DNA of 64,000 bases from Acidobacteriota bacterium. Lineage in GTDB: Bacteria > Acidobacteriota > Thermoanaerobaculia > Gp7-AA8 > JAHWKK01. The notes beneath the pieces were generated by a model, which worked only from the letters and a program-made list of their open reading frames with translations, was not told the DNA's origin and made no database searches. The stretch lies in contig JAHWKK010000015.1 in the NCBI GenBank assembly GCA_019347945.1, forward strand, positions 26,283 to 90,282. Direction: 5' to 3'. The translations under genes and the position numbers were made by a program. How positions within the stretch are numbered: the first letter of the stretch is position 1; the number at the start of each line of letters is the position of its first letter. Positions 1 through 9,436 of the stretch are shown piece by piece.

Positions 1-2
1 TG

Positions 3-635
3 ATCGATCATCTGCTCGACTCCGGTGCGGAGATCGTTTACGAACAGGAAGGCATTCATGTTTCCGGGCACGCCTACCTCGAGGAGCTGAAAACGATGTT
101 CACGTTGACCCGGCCTCGCTTCTTCATCCCCGCGCACGGTTCCCGACTCAATCTCGAGCGGCATGCGGAAGTTGCCGAGGCGATGGGGATAGAGCCGAAC
201 GCGGTCCTCCGGATCGTCAATGGTGACGTTGCGGAGATTGATGGAGACGTCGCCCGGATTCTCGATGAAAAAGTCCCTGCAGGTCGGGTTTTCGTCGACA
301 GAGAACAGGAAGAGGTTCCGACGCTCGTTGTGCGCGATCGGCAACATCTGGGCGAAGACGGGTTCGTGATCGTCGTTGCCGCGATCGACCAGCAGGCTGG
401 CGAGCTCGTTCGAGATCCCGAGATCATCACGAGAGGAGTCATCCACGTTGACGCCAACCAGGCCTTCATCGACGAGGTACGGAAACTGCTAAGGGACGCG
501 ATGAACGACGCGTCGCTCGACGAGATACGCGACGTTGAAAACGTACAGGAAATGATGCGACGCGAGTTGAAGCGATTCTTCCGAAAGCGCCTGGGACGGC
601 GACCGATGATCCTCCCCGTCGTGTGGGAGATGTGA
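3..635 (+). CDS. rnj: Ribonuclease J, C-terminal part (5' truncated by window edge)
   Basis: The reading frame is open from base 3, so the start lies outside the window; about 210 residues are visible. RNase J is a metallo-beta-lactamase/beta-CASP nuclease with endo- and 5'-exonuclease activity that matures and degrades RNA in the cytoplasm. The visible part starts in the beta-CASP region, contains the late HVSGHA motif and the PAHG motif (the position of the family's P-x-HGE metal-site loop), then continues through the family's C-terminal domain, ending in an RRELKRFFRKR basic helix. uppP follows after four bases, so the two are probably co-transcribed. The identification rests on the motif pair plus the length and character of the tail. 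Confidence 0.88.
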   Translation: MDHLLDSGAEIVYEQEGIHVSGHAYLEELKTMFTLTRPRFFIPAHGSRLNLERHAEVAEAMGIEPNAVLRIVNGDVAEIDGDVARILDEKVPAGRVFVDREQEEVPTLVVRDRQHLGEDGFVIVVAAIDQQAGELVRDPEIITRGVIHVDANQAFIDEVRKLLRDAMNDASLDEIRDVENVQEMMRRELKRFFRKRLGRRPMILPVVWEM

Positions 636-639
636 CCGT

Positions 640-1470
640 TTGACGATCGTCCAGGCAATCGTACTCGGTCTCGTTCAGGGCCTCACCGAATTCATACCCG
701 TCAGTTCCACGGGGCATCTGAGGGTGATCCCCGACCTTCTCGGCTGGGGTGACCCCGGCGCGGCCGCCTCGGCCGTCATCCAGCTCGGCACGCTCCTGGC
801 CGTTCTGATCTACTTTTTCAGGGATATCGTGAACCTGACAACCGCCTTCTTCCGGGGAATCGTTTCCCGGAAACCGCTTGCAGACCAGGAGTCGCGTCTG
901 GCGTGGCTGATCATCCTGGGGACCATCCCCATCGGAATTTTCGGGCTGACGTTCAAGGACTTCATCGAAACCCGAGCGCGCAATCTCTGGATCGTGGCTT
1001 TCGCTCTGATCGCGATCGCGATTCTCCTGATGATCGCCGAGGCCTATGCAAGGAGGCGGGAATCGAAAGAGATGGAGGAGATCACCGTCATGGATACGGT
1101 GATCATCGGTTTCGGGCAGGCGCTCGCGCTGATTCCCGGCATGTCACGATCCGGTTCGACGATCATGACGGGCTTGTTTCGAAAGCTGAACCACCGGGCA
1201 GCCGCGCGCTTCTCCTTTCTCCTCAGCATCCCCGCGATCGGAGCGAGCGGGGTTTTCGAGCTCCTTGCGGAATGGGATCATCTGGCAGATCTCGGATGGG
1301 TGCCGATGTTCGTGGCGATCTTCTTCGCGTTTCTGTCGGGCTGGGCGTCGATCTGGTTCCTTCTCCGCTTTCTCGAAAAGCACACGACGCACGTATTCGC
1401 CTGGTACCGGATCGCACTGGGGCTGCTCATCATGGGATTGCTGCTCGCCGGTACGGTCCAGCCGTACTGA
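640..1470 (+). CDS. uppP: Undecaprenyl-diphosphatase UppP (BacA family)
   Basis: Integral membrane enzyme that dephosphorylates undecaprenyl diphosphate, recycling the lipid carrier for peptidoglycan and other surface polymers; overproduction confers bacitracin resistance in known cases. 276 residues, the usual family length. The two signature motifs are present: EFIPVSSTGH at residues 17-26 and ALIPGMSRSGST at 163-174, which together supply the catalytic Glu, Ser and Arg residues. Multiple hydrophobic helices are spread along the chain. The start is TTG at 640, four bases after the ribonuclease J stop, indicating translational coupling. Confidence 0.97.
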   Translation: MTIVQAIVLGLVQGLTEFIPVSSTGHLRVIPDLLGWGDPGAAASAVIQLGTLLAVLIYFFRDIVNLTTAFFRGIVSRKPLADQESRLAWLIILGTIPIGIFGLTFKDFIETRARNLWIVAFALIAIAILLMIAEAYARRRESKEMEEITVMDTVIIGFGQALALIPGMSRSGSTIMTGLFRKLNHRAAARFSFLLSIPAIGASGVFELLAEWDHLADLGWVPMFVAIFFAFLSGWASIWFLLRFLEKHTTHVFAWYRIALGLLIMGLLLAGTVQPY

Positions 1471-1509
1471 GAGGCGAGAGACGAGAGGCGATGGCCGAGA
1501 GGCGAGAGA
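1469..1509. repeat. Short direct repeat GAGAGGCGAGAGA
   Basis: The 13-base unit GAGAGGCGAGAGA occurs at 1469-1481 and again at 1497-1509, with a partial copy (GAGAGGCGA) between them. It fills the start of the short convergent gap between uppP and the FAD/Fe-S dehydrogenase gene. No stem is evident, so it is not an obvious terminator. Confidence 0.55.
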
Positions 1510-1570
1510 AGTTGGCTTGCTACGCTCGCATCAGCAGAGCAGAGTGTGTCGAATGGGCGAAAACGATGAT

Positions 1571-4500
1571 TCACGATCGCTTCCTGCCTCGGCGCCGTTT
1601 TCGTCGAATCAGCCAGACTGCGAACAGTCCGGCTGCCACCGCCACGATCACGCCGGCGCGGCGAGCCTGAGAAGCGGGTTGATCATCTCGATCGGATACG
1701 CGTCCCGTCAGCGCCTGCTCGACGAGCTGAGCGGTGTGAAAGGGCTTGCTGCCGGAGAGCTGGCGAACCTGTTCCCTGCAGGAGAAGCCGTCGGCGACGA
1801 CGATGGCCTCCCGGGGAGCGGAACGGATCGCTGGCAGAAGCTCCCGGTTCGCGATTGCCACTGAAACATCGAACTTGTGAGCTTCGAATCCGAACGCTCC
1901 CGCCATTCCGCAACAGCCGATGTCGCCGTTCAGACGGCGAACACCGATGGAAGTGAGAACGTCGTCGTCGACCGTCGATGTCGAGAGTGCTTTCCGATGG
2001 CAATGTGACTGAACGATCGCGTCGACGGGGGCCATCGACGGGAGCTCGGCCGAGAGCAGCGGCTGCCGGACGAGCTCCTGAAACGTGATGAACTGGGTGG
2101 ACAGCGCCTTGGCTCGCGGATCGTCCGGAAAAAGATTCAGGAGCTCGTCGCGGAAAACCGACGTGCAGCCCGGCTCGAGACCGACGATGGGCGTTCGTGC
2201 ATCGATCTCCGGCTCGAGGCGATCCAGAATGTTCGCGAGCTTCTTTTTCGCGAAGTGCAGAAAGCCGAAATCGTAGAAGGGGCGTCCGCAGCAGAGTCCT
2301 TCCGGGGAGAGATCGACACGGAATCCGAGTGCTTCGAGGGAAGCGATGGCAGAGCTCCCGATTTCGGGATTGAAGCAATCGGTGAAGGTATCGGCCCAGA
2401 GGATGACGCGTTTGCCGTCACTCACCCGGGGTTCCCGCGCCCGGTGCATGCGCTGCAGCGATTTCGGGGCGAATCGGGGCAATTCACGCCCCTGCGAGAT
2501 GCCGGCAAGCCGCTTACCGAAGCTGCCGGCGAGACTTGTCATCGCGTTCGTCAGCCCGGGATAGCGGGAGCCGAGCCTGGCCCACTCCGGGATCAGACCC
2601 ATGGTGTACGCAGCGCGGGGTCTCGCTCTCCCTTTGTAGTAGTGATGCAGGAACTCCGATTTGTAGGTGGCCATGTCGACACCGACCGGGCATTCCGATT
2701 TGCACGCCTTGCAGGAGAGACAGAGATCGAGCGCCTCGCGAACCTCGTCGGATTTCCATCCCCGGTCGAGAACGCTGCCGTCTATCATCTCGAAGAGAAG
2801 GCGTGCACGGCCGCGGGTCGAGTGCTTCTCTTCACGCGTCACCATGTAGCTGGGGCACATCGTTCCCCCCTCGGTGCGCCGGCACTCACCGACGCCGACG
2901 CAGCGGATCATCGCGTTGGTGAAGCTGCCTTCGTCCTGTTCGTAGGCGAAAGCGGTGTCGGTTCGCATCGGCTGCCACTGCGCTCCGAGACGGAGGTTGG
3001 AATCGATCGGATAGGGATCGACGACCTTCCCCGGATTCATCCGCCCCTCCGGGTCCCAGGCTCGTTTGAACTCGCGAAACGCCTCGATCAGCTCGTCGCC
3101 GAACATGATCGGAAGGAGCTCCGCCCGCGCCTGGCCATCACCATGCTCACCCGAGAGCGATCCGCCATGTCTCACGACCAGATGTGCGGCCCGTTCGACG
3201 AACTCGCGGAAAAAGGCGATCCCCTCGTTCGATTCCAGGTCGAAGTTGATCCGCGTGTGCACGCAGCCGTCACCGAAGTGGCCATAGAGATTCGAGCGGT
3301 ATCCGTACTCGTTCATCAGACTGCGAAGCTCGCGGAGGTAGGAGCCGAGGCGATCGGGCCGGACGGCGGCGTCCTCCCACCCTTCCCATGCGTGCGGCTG
3401 GCCCGGAACGACGGCGGTGGCTCCGAGCGCCGATTCGCGAGTCTTCCAGACGAGGCGGGCCAGCTGGGGATCGTCGAAGATTCTGATGGAGGGGCGGTTC
3501 TTCCGTTTCCGCTGCATCATCGCGACGAACTCCGCGACGCGCTCGCCGAGCTCCTCAGAGGAGTCGGCTCCGTGCTCGACGAGCAGCCATCCTCGACCCT
3601 CCGGGAGAAGATCGGCGGCTTCCGGGTAGAGGTTCTTCTTCCGCATGTCGCGAATGAGGTTGTCGTCGATTCCCTCGAGTCCGATCGGTGCGCCTTTCAT
3701 GACCGCGGGGACCATGTCCGCAGCAACGTAGACGTCGTCGAAGCCGAGGACCACCAGAGAGCGGTAAGGCGGGCTTGGAACGAGCCTCGCGGCGGCCTCG
3801 AGCACGAAGACGCACGTCCCTTCCGTACCGACGAGCGATCGGGCGACATTGAAGCCGTGCTCCGGAAGGAGTTGCTCGAGGTTGAATCCGGAGACGTTTC
3901 GGGGAATGGGCGGAAACTTCTTTCTGATCAGGTCGCCGTAGCGGTCCCGGATGGAGCGGAGCTCGGAGTAGATCTGACCGCGCCGGCCTCCGGCAGCGAT
4001 GATCGATGCGAGGTCGTCCTCGGAGGTGGGCCCGACGACCATTTCGACCCCGTCGGCGGTCAGAACCCGCATCGATTCGATGTTCGCATCGGTCTTGCCG
4101 GACATGATCGAATGAACGCCGCAGGAGTTGTTGCCGATCATTCCACCGAGGGTGCAGCGGCTGTGAGTCGCCGGGTCGGGACCGAATGTGAGCCCGTGCA
4201 CTTCGGCGGCGTCACGGAGCCGGTCGAGGACGACGCCCGGCTCGACTCGGGCGATCCGCCGGACGGGATCGAGCTCCAGGATGCGGTTCATGTACTTCGA
4301 GGTGTCGATGACGACCGCGACGTTGCAGCACTGCCCGGCGAGGGAGGTGCCGCCACCTCGCGCGAGAATCGGTGCACCGTGATCGCGCGCGATCCTCAGA
4401 GTGGCGACGACGTCGTCTTCATCCCGCGGAACGACGAGACCGATGGGGACCTGACGGTAGTTCGACGCATCGGTGGAGTACATTGCCCGGGCACCGTGAT

Positions 4501-4576
4501 CGAATCGGACTTCTCCGCGAACCGCTTCGCGAAGATCGCTCGAGAGGCGCTCGGCATCACCGTTCCAATTCGTCAT
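1571..4576 (-). CDS. FAD-linked oxidase / Fe-S oxidoreductase fusion (YdiJ-like 2-hydroxyacid dehydrogenase)
   Basis: 1001 residues, close to E. coli YdiJ (about 1018), a membrane-associated D-2-hydroxyglutarate dehydrogenase; the exact substrate here is not known. Order of parts: FAD_binding_4 domain (about 30-220, ARGGGTSLAGQ and GGMIGNNSCG), FAD-linked oxidase C-terminal domain (about 250-520, including SGEHGDGQ), a ferredoxin-like region with Cys-rich motifs (GECRRTEGGTMCP; CLSCKACKSECP), then two CCG domains (LCCGRPF and CCGMAGAFG). Electrons would pass from substrate through FAD to 4Fe-4S centres and on to an acceptor. The C-terminus is odd: a hydrophobic segment (GVIVAVAAGLFAVWL) followed by RRKRRRGRKRS, which looks like a single membrane anchor. 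No Shine-Dalgarno precedes the ATG; a TAATAC box lies seven bases upstream. Confidence 0.88.
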   Translation of the reverse strand: MTNWNGDAERLSSDLREAVRGEVRFDHGARAMYSTDASNYRQVPIGLVVPRDEDDVVATLRIARDHGAPILARGGGTSLAGQCCNVAVVIDTSKYMNRILELDPVRRIARVEPGVVLDRLRDAAEVHGLTFGPDPATHSRCTLGGMIGNNSCGVHSIMSGKTDANIESMRVLTADGVEMVVGPTSEDDLASIIAAGGRRGQIYSELRSIRDRYGDLIRKKFPPIPRNVSGFNLEQLLPEHGFNVARSLVGTEGTCVFVLEAAARLVPSPPYRSLVVLGFDDVYVAADMVPAVMKGAPIGLEGIDDNLIRDMRKKNLYPEAADLLPEGRGWLLVEHGADSSEELGERVAEFVAMMQRKRKNRPSIRIFDDPQLARLVWKTRESALGATAVVPGQPHAWEGWEDAAVRPDRLGSYLRELRSLMNEYGYRSNLYGHFGDGCVHTRINFDLESNEGIAFFREFVERAAHLVVRHGGSLSGEHGDGQARAELLPIMFGDELIEAFREFKRAWDPEGRMNPGKVVDPYPIDSNLRLGAQWQPMRTDTAFAYEQDEGSFTNAMIRCVGVGECRRTEGGTMCPSYMVTREEKHSTRGRARLLFEMIDGSVLDRGWKSDEVREALDLCLSCKACKSECPVGVDMATYKSEFLHHYYKGRARPRAAYTMGLIPEWARLGSRYPGLTNAMTSLAGSFGKRLAGISQGRELPRFAPKSLQRMHRAREPRVSDGKRVILWADTFTDCFNPEIGSSAIASLEALGFRVDLSPEGLCCGRPFYDFGFLHFAKKKLANILDRLEPEIDARTPIVGLEPGCTSVFRDELLNLFPDDPRAKALSTQFITFQELVRQPLLSAELPSMAPVDAIVQSHCHRKALSTSTVDDDVLTSIGVRRLNGDIGCCGMAGAFGFEAHKFDVSVAIANRELLPAIRSAPREAIVVADGFSCREQVRQLSGSKPFHTAQLVEQALTGRVSDRDDQPASQARRAGVIVAVAAGLFAVWLIRRKRRRGRKRS

Positions 4577-4583
4577 CTCTGAA

Positions 4584-4589
4584 GTATTA
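4584..4589 (-). promoter_or_regulatory. Candidate -10 box (TAATAC), leaderless start
   Basis: On the minus strand TAATAC ends seven bases before the ATG at 4576 of the FAD/Fe-S dehydrogenase gene, which has no Shine-Dalgarno. The spacing puts the transcription start at or next to the A of ATG. No convincing -35 was seen. Confidence 0.4.
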
Positions 4590-4593
4590 CCGC

Positions 4594-4635
4594 GTCGGAC
4601 TCGTCGGACAAGTCAGACACGTCGGACTGTCCGAC
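4594..4635. repeat. GTCGGAC iterations with terminal palindrome
   Basis: GTCGGAC occurs at 4594-4600, 4603-4609 and 4621-4627, with a one-base variant (GTCAGAC) at 4612-4618. The last copy is mirrored by GTCCGAC at 4629-4635, giving a 15-base palindrome immediately after the guaA stop codon. It could be a weak guaA transcript end or a protein binding site; there is no T tract. Confidence 0.45.
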
Positions 4636-6177
4636 TCACTCCCACTCGATCGTGCTGGGAGGCTTGGACGAGACGTCGTAGACGACCCGGTTGATCCCCT
4701 TCACTTCGTTGACGATGCGCCTTGAAATATGGTCGAGGACGTCGGGAGGAAACCGATACCAGTCGGCGGTCATGAAGTCGCTGGTCGTCACGGCACGGAG
4801 TGCACAGACGTTCTCGTAGGTTCGCTGGTCACCCATGACGCCGACACTTCGCACCGGAAGGAGGACGGCGAGCGCCTGAGCGATCTCGTCGTAGAGACCA
4901 GCTCGCCGGATCTCGTCGACGAAGATGGCGTCGGCCTGCTGGAGGATCGCGACGCGCTCGGCGGTGACTTCTCCGAGAATGCGGACCGCGAGCCCGGGTC
5001 CCGGGAACGGATGCCGCCAGACGAACTCACGCTCGAGTCCGAGCTCCACGCCGAGCTGGCGGACCTCGTCCTTGAAGAGCTCTCTCAGTGGCTCGATCAG
5101 CTTCAGCCCCATCTTCTCCGGCAGGCCGCCGACGTTGTGATGGGTCTTGATGACGGCGGACGGTCCACGGACGGAGACGGACTCGATGACGTCGGGATAG
5201 AGGGTTCCCTGCACGAGATATTCGACTTCTTCGATCTTCCGGGCTTCTTCTTCGAAGACGGCGATGAACTCGTAACCGATGAAGCGCCGCTTCAGCTCGG
5301 GATCGTCGATTCCGGCGAGCTTGGAGAGAAAACGCTCACGTGCATCGACCGCCACGACGTGGAGACCGAGCCCGTCGCTCAGCCTCGAAACGACCTGCAG
5401 CGCCTCGTCCTTGCGAAGGACGCCATTGTCGACGAATACCGCCGTGAGCTGCTCGCCGATTGCACGGCCGACGAGGAGTGCGGCGACGGACGAATCGACC
5501 CCGCCGCTGACGGCTGCGATCACGCGACTCGAGCCGACGGTTTCCCGGATCTCAGCGATCTTGCGATCGCGAAACCCCTCGATACTCCAGTCGGCGCTGC
5601 TCTCGCAAATTCCGAAAACGAAATTGCGGAGGATTTTCGATCCCTCTTCGGTATGAGAAACCTCCGGGTGAAACTGGATTCCGTAAATCTTCCGGTCATG
5701 ATTCGCGAAGGCGGCGAGGGGGGCGTTGGCCGACGAGGCAATCGTCGTGAAGCTCGAAGGAGATTTCGTGATGCGATCGCCATGGCTCATCCAGACGCGC
5801 TGTCGTGATGCAGTTCCTTCGAAAAGGGGAGATGAGGTCGTCTCGATCGTTGCGGCTCCGTACTCACGATGCGTCGCCGGCTCAACCTCGCCATCCAGAA
5901 GGTGAGCGGTCAGCTGCATCCCGTAGCAAACGCCAAGAACCGGGATCCCCATGTCGAAAACCTCGCGCGAGCAATGGGGTGCTTGCTCGGCGAAAACCGA
6001 TTGCGGCCCTCCGGAGAGGATGATGCCGGCGGGCTTCATACGGCGAATTGCTTCCGGGTCGAAATCGTATGGGTGAATCTCGCAGTAGACCTCGAGCTCG
6101 CGAATCCTTCGTGCGATCAGCTGCGTGTATTGCGAGCCGAAATCGAGGATGAGGATGGAGGATTCCTGAGCGGTCAA
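4636..6177 (-). CDS. guaA: GMP synthase (glutamine-hydrolysing)
   Basis: Converts XMP to GMP using ATP and glutamine-derived ammonia in the cytoplasm. 513 residues from a TTG at 6177, within the usual 510-525. The class I amidotransferase half has ILDFGSQYTQLIARRIRE at the start, the nucleophile Cys in GVCYGMQL and the HPE of the triad in GIQFHPEVSHTEEG. The ATP-pyrophosphatase half has the PP-loop AVSGGVDSSVAALL. The C-terminus ends in the conserved STIEWE. I chose TTG at 6177 because AAAGGA lies about ten bases upstream; an alternative TTG at 6219 lies in the T tract of the preceding gene's terminator, so it is unlikely. Confidence 0.97.
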   Translation of the reverse strand: MTAQESSILILDFGSQYTQLIARRIRELEVYCEIHPYDFDPEAIRRMKPAGIILSGGPQSVFAEQAPHCSREVFDMGIPVLGVCYGMQLTAHLLDGEVEPATHREYGAATIETTSSPLFEGTASRQRVWMSHGDRITKSPSSFTTIASSANAPLAAFANHDRKIYGIQFHPEVSHTEEGSKILRNFVFGICESSADWSIEGFRDRKIAEIRETVGSSRVIAAVSGGVDSSVAALLVGRAIGEQLTAVFVDNGVLRKDEALQVVSRLSDGLGLHVVAVDARERFLSKLAGIDDPELKRRFIGYEFIAVFEEEARKIEEVEYLVQGTLYPDVIESVSVRGPSAVIKTHHNVGGLPEKMGLKLIEPLRELFKDEVRQLGVELGLEREFVWRHPFPGPGLAVRILGEVTAERVAILQQADAIFVDEIRRAGLYDEIAQALAVLLPVRSVGVMGDQRTYENVCALRAVTTSDFMTADWYRFPPDVLDHISRRIVNEVKGINRVVYDVSSKPPSTIEWE

Positions 6178-6213
6178 GAAGCGGTGTTCCTTTCGAAGGA
6201 CGGCGCGGCGCGG

Positions 6214-6246
6214 AAACAAAAACGGCCGCCCGTTGGGGCGGCCGTT
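6214..6246 (-). terminator. Rho-independent terminator of the TonB-dependent receptor gene
   Basis: An 11-base perfect stem (AACGGCCGCCC at 6221-6231 with GGGCGGCCGTT at 6236-6246) has a four-base loop. Read on the minus strand the stem is followed by TTTTTGTTT. It lies 25 bases downstream of the receptor stop at 6272 and upstream of guaA, so guaA needs its own promoter or read-through. Confidence 0.9.
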
Positions 6247-6271
6247 GAATGATACACGTGCGGATTTCGAA

Positions 6272-9200
6272 TCAGAAGATCAGGCGGACCGCGGCCTGGT
6301 ACTGGCGGGGCTGCCCGGTGAAGGAGTTTTCACGACCGAAATTCGGGTTTCTCGTGAAGTTCCAGCCCGAGCTGCTTCTGAAGGAGCCGCTGAAGTAGGT
6401 CTGGTTGCTGAACGAAACGACCGTATTGTCTTCGTTGAGCGCGTTGAAGACCTCGCCGATGAGCTCGATACCGAAGTCGTTCCAGATCCGAAACTCCTTG
6501 CTGAGGCGAATGTCGAGCGTCGAAAAGTTCGGCTGCTCGAACGAGTTGCGCTCCATGATCGTCGCGCCGCGCTCGGCAAGGAATGCGGCGAGCTCCTCTC
6601 GGCTCGATCCGTTGGCCTGAGTCAGATCGATGATCGCCCCGTCGCGGTCGACGAAGACCGGCGTGTTGACGCCGACCTGGAACAGGCCGTTGAGCCCGCT
6701 CCTTCCGGCGTTTATCTCGGCGGTGTACGGCGAGCCGCTATTCCAGCGATAGATGCCGGAGAGATTGATGCCGAATGGAAACTCATAGGTGCCGGAGAGC
6801 ACGGCGCGATGCTCGATGTTGTAGTCCGCGCGGCCTTCGCTGAGCTCCGGATTGAAAGGATCGTAGCTGCGCGAGCTCGAGGTGGAACGCTCATTCGAGT
6901 CCTGGTCGATGGCTTCCGACCACGTGTAGTGAGCGAGCCACGAGAAGCGGCTGTCGCTGGTTGCGTATTTGCGGGTTGCGAGAGTGATCGACTCGTAAGT
7001 TCCCTCGGCGTCGCTGACGTGCATCTTGATGTCGCGGAACGTCGGGTACGCGGCACCGCTCCGCCCGGCGGAGTAGGCCGGTAGATTGCCGTAGACGATG
7101 CCCGTCGGAACGGCGTTGATGTTGACCAGTCTCTGCTGGTTGGTCAGGTCGGCGTAGACGCCTTCGATCGAGACGCTGTACATCCGGCCGAGCTGCTGCT
7201 CGTAGCCGAGGCTCATCCGCGTCGATTCCTGGTTCTCGAGCTCAGGAGAGACCAGCGTCAGATCCGAGGCCGACCGGACGAACTGCGCGAACTCGTCCTC
7301 GGGCACAATGTTCGGATACGTGGGACATGGGTTTCTGCTGCAGATCAGCACGATCCGGTTGTAGTTACCCGAGATCTCGGCGAGCGGCGCAGCGTACAGA
7401 ATCGATGGAATCGGTGTGAAGTACCTTCCAACCCCGCCGCGGATGACCGAGCGGCCATCAGCACGAAGGTCATATGCGAAGCCGAACCTCGGTGCGAAGT
7501 TGTCGTCGTCGTTGTTGAAGTTGTCGACGAACTCCGGAAACTGCGGGAATGCATTGCGATGCGGGGTCGGGATGTCCTGGAGGTCATACCGCAGACCGAA
7601 GTCGAGCGTGAGGTTGTCGTTGTATGTCCAGCTGTCCTGAATGAAGGCTCCCCAGGCGTTGTAATCGAACTCGGTCACCCCATCGGTGGGACCGCTGCCC
7701 TGGTCGAGACGGGAGGGGTTGTTGGCGAGAAAATCCTCGACCGAATCGAAAAAGTACTGGCCGGCATTTTCGCGGGGAAACAGATTGTAGATGTCGGTGG
7801 TGAGGTACTCGACCCCGCCCTTGACGTAATGGTTGCCCATGAGCCAGGACGCCTTCTCCTTGATCTGCAGTTTCTTCTCGTCGGTTCGGTTGGGGAGAAA
7901 CTCGCTGCGCCCGAATCGGATGTCGAACGGTCCCAGATCGATGCGGGTCTCGGGCAGATTCATCTCGAGGGCGTTGATGGGACGCTCCTCGACACCGTAC
8001 TGGACGATCAGCTGATTGAAGATCGAGTCGGTCAGCACGGAGTCGAGCTCGAGGACCGTGGAGTTGACGGTGTTGAACTCATCTCCCTGATTCGAGAGCA
8101 TTCGCGGTGACTCACTGGGGGAGTTGTGGTAATCGGCGTAGTTGTGCCGGAGGGAGAAGTGATGGTTGGAGCCGATGTTGGCGTCGAGCTTCGCGAGATA
8201 CGTCTCCTGGTCGTCGTCGCTCGCGTACTGGAACTGCTGGTCCAGAGCGCCACCGAGAAGCTGATCGATTCTGGATGTCAGCGCGTTCTGCGTGGCGGGA
8301 TCGAGGTTCTGAAAACTGCTGCTGAGACGGAAGTCGTTCGCCGTGATCTGCTCGTTGATGTCCTGAAAGTCTGCGGTGAGAAAGTAGTGGAGAACATCCG
8401 TCATGATCGGACCGCCGACGGCGACGCCGTACTGGTCGACGTCACGGGCGTCGAAGAAGTCGACGACGTTCTGACCGTCGATCGTGGCCTCTCGCTCGTC
8501 GGCCCATGAGGCGTCGCGTTTGTAGTAGAAAAGCTGCCCTTCCATCTCGTTCGTACCGCTCTTGGTGATCGCGTTGACCGTCCCGCCTACGCCCCGGTTG
8601 TACTCGGCGCTGTAGGTGGAGCGGATGACCTGCATTTCCTGGATAGCGGCCTGCGAGAAAACGAAGGGCGCTTCGGTGCCTCCACGCTCTTCACCGAAGA
8701 AGTCCGAGTTGGCCTCGGCTCCGTCGATGTTGAAATCGGTCGCGATGCCACGTGCTCCGTTGAGGGCGACGCGACCGCCGAAGGCGTCCGTCACACCGGG
8801 CGTGAGCGAGACGAGATCCTTGAAGTCTCGTCCGAGAATCGGCAGATTCTGGATCTGCTCTTCACTCACCGAATATGTGACATCGGACTCCGTCGCGTCC
8901 ACGACCGGAGCTTCGGCCGTGACGATGATCTCCTCGGAGAGTTGGGGATTGAGCGTGAGCGAAACGTCAGTGGTGGCGCCTAGCCGGACCATGACGTTCT
9001 CGCGCGTCTCCTGTCCGAGCCCGACCAGCTGCGCCGAAACCCGATACGAGCCGGGAGGTAGAAGGGCGAGGATGAAGTTTCCGTCGACGTCGGTGTAACC
9101 GACTCGCGACAGACCGGTGTTCTGATTCGTGGCCGTGACGGTGACGCCGGGCAGCGGCGATCGGCTCGAGTCGGTGACCTTGCCGCGAATCTCACCGGAG

Positions 9201-9280
9201 GTCTGGCTCGTCTGCGCGAGAGCAGGAATGGTGAGAACAGCGCACAGCACGGCCATGACCGAGAATTTGAACCTGGACAT
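6272..9280 (-). CDS. Oar-like TonB-dependent outer-membrane receptor
   Basis: 1002 residues from the ATG at 9280, which has a perfect AGGAGG four bases away; in-frame codons further upstream lack such a site. A signal peptide (MSRFKFSVMAVLCAVLTIPALAQ) is followed by a carboxypeptidase-regulatory-like beta-sandwich (about 30-105, GKVTDSSRSPLPGVTVTA), a plug domain (about 115-230, NLPILGRDFKDLVSLTPGV), and a large beta-barrel ending in LIF, the typical C-terminal Phe of outer-membrane proteins. Receptors of this Oar type are thought to take up oligomers or peptides in TonB-dependent fashion; the ligand is not predictable here. It lies downstream of rho in the same direction, with 156 bases between, and has its own strong terminator. 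Confidence 0.93.
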   Translation of the reverse strand: MSRFKFSVMAVLCAVLTIPALAQTSQTSGEIRGKVTDSSRSPLPGVTVTATNQNTGLSRVGYTDVDGNFILALLPPGSYRVSAQLVGLGQETRENVMVRLGATTDVSLTLNPQLSEEIIVTAEAPVVDATESDVTYSVSEEQIQNLPILGRDFKDLVSLTPGVTDAFGGRVALNGARGIATDFNIDGAEANSDFFGEERGGTEAPFVFSQAAIQEMQVIRSTYSAEYNRGVGGTVNAITKSGTNEMEGQLFYYKRDASWADEREATIDGQNVVDFFDARDVDQYGVAVGGPIMTDVLHYFLTADFQDINEQITANDFRLSSSFQNLDPATQNALTSRIDQLLGGALDQQFQYASDDDQETYLAKLDANIGSNHHFSLRHNYADYHNSPSESPRMLSNQGDEFNTVNSTVLELDSVLTDSIFNQLIVQYGVEERPINALEMNLPETRIDLGPFDIRFGRSEFLPNRTDEKKLQIKEKASWLMGNHYVKGGVEYLTTDIYNLFPRENAGQYFFDSVEDFLANNPSRLDQGSGPTDGVTEFDYNAWGAFIQDSWTYNDNLTLDFGLRYDLQDIPTPHRNAFPQFPEFVDNFNNDDDNFAPRFGFAYDLRADGRSVIRGGVGRYFTPIPSILYAAPLAEISGNYNRIVLICSRNPCPTYPNIVPEDEFAQFVRSASDLTLVSPELENQESTRMSLGYEQQLGRMYSVSIEGVYADLTNQQRLVNINAVPTGIVYGNLPAYSAGRSGAAYPTFRDIKMHVSDAEGTYESITLATRKYATSDSRFSWLAHYTWSEAIDQDSNERSTSSSRSYDPFNPELSEGRADYNIEHRAVLSGTYEFPFGINLSGIYRWNSGSPYTAEINAGRSGLNGLFQVGVNTPVFVDRDGAIIDLTQANGSSREELAAFLAERGATIMERNSFEQPNFSTLDIRLSKEFRIWNDFGIELIGEVFNALNEDNTVVSFSNQTYFSGSFRSSSGWNFTRNPNFGRENSFTGQPRQYQAAVRLIF

Positions 9281-9436
9281 GTTGCCTCCTGAAAAGGGTT
9301 TGGGGATGATTGGAATCTTCATGAGAATCGTCGAGGCTGACAGCCTAATGCCGACCAGCTCGAACATCAACTATTTTGATCGTTTTTGGTAATGCGCGCC
9401 TGCGCTGGCTGTGAATCCGATGTAAAAAAATCATCG

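Noticed and set aside
2255..4582. 775-codon open frame on the plus strand
   Set aside because: It is antisense to the FAD/Fe-S dehydrogenase, whose motifs are unmistakable; long mirror frames are common at this GC content.
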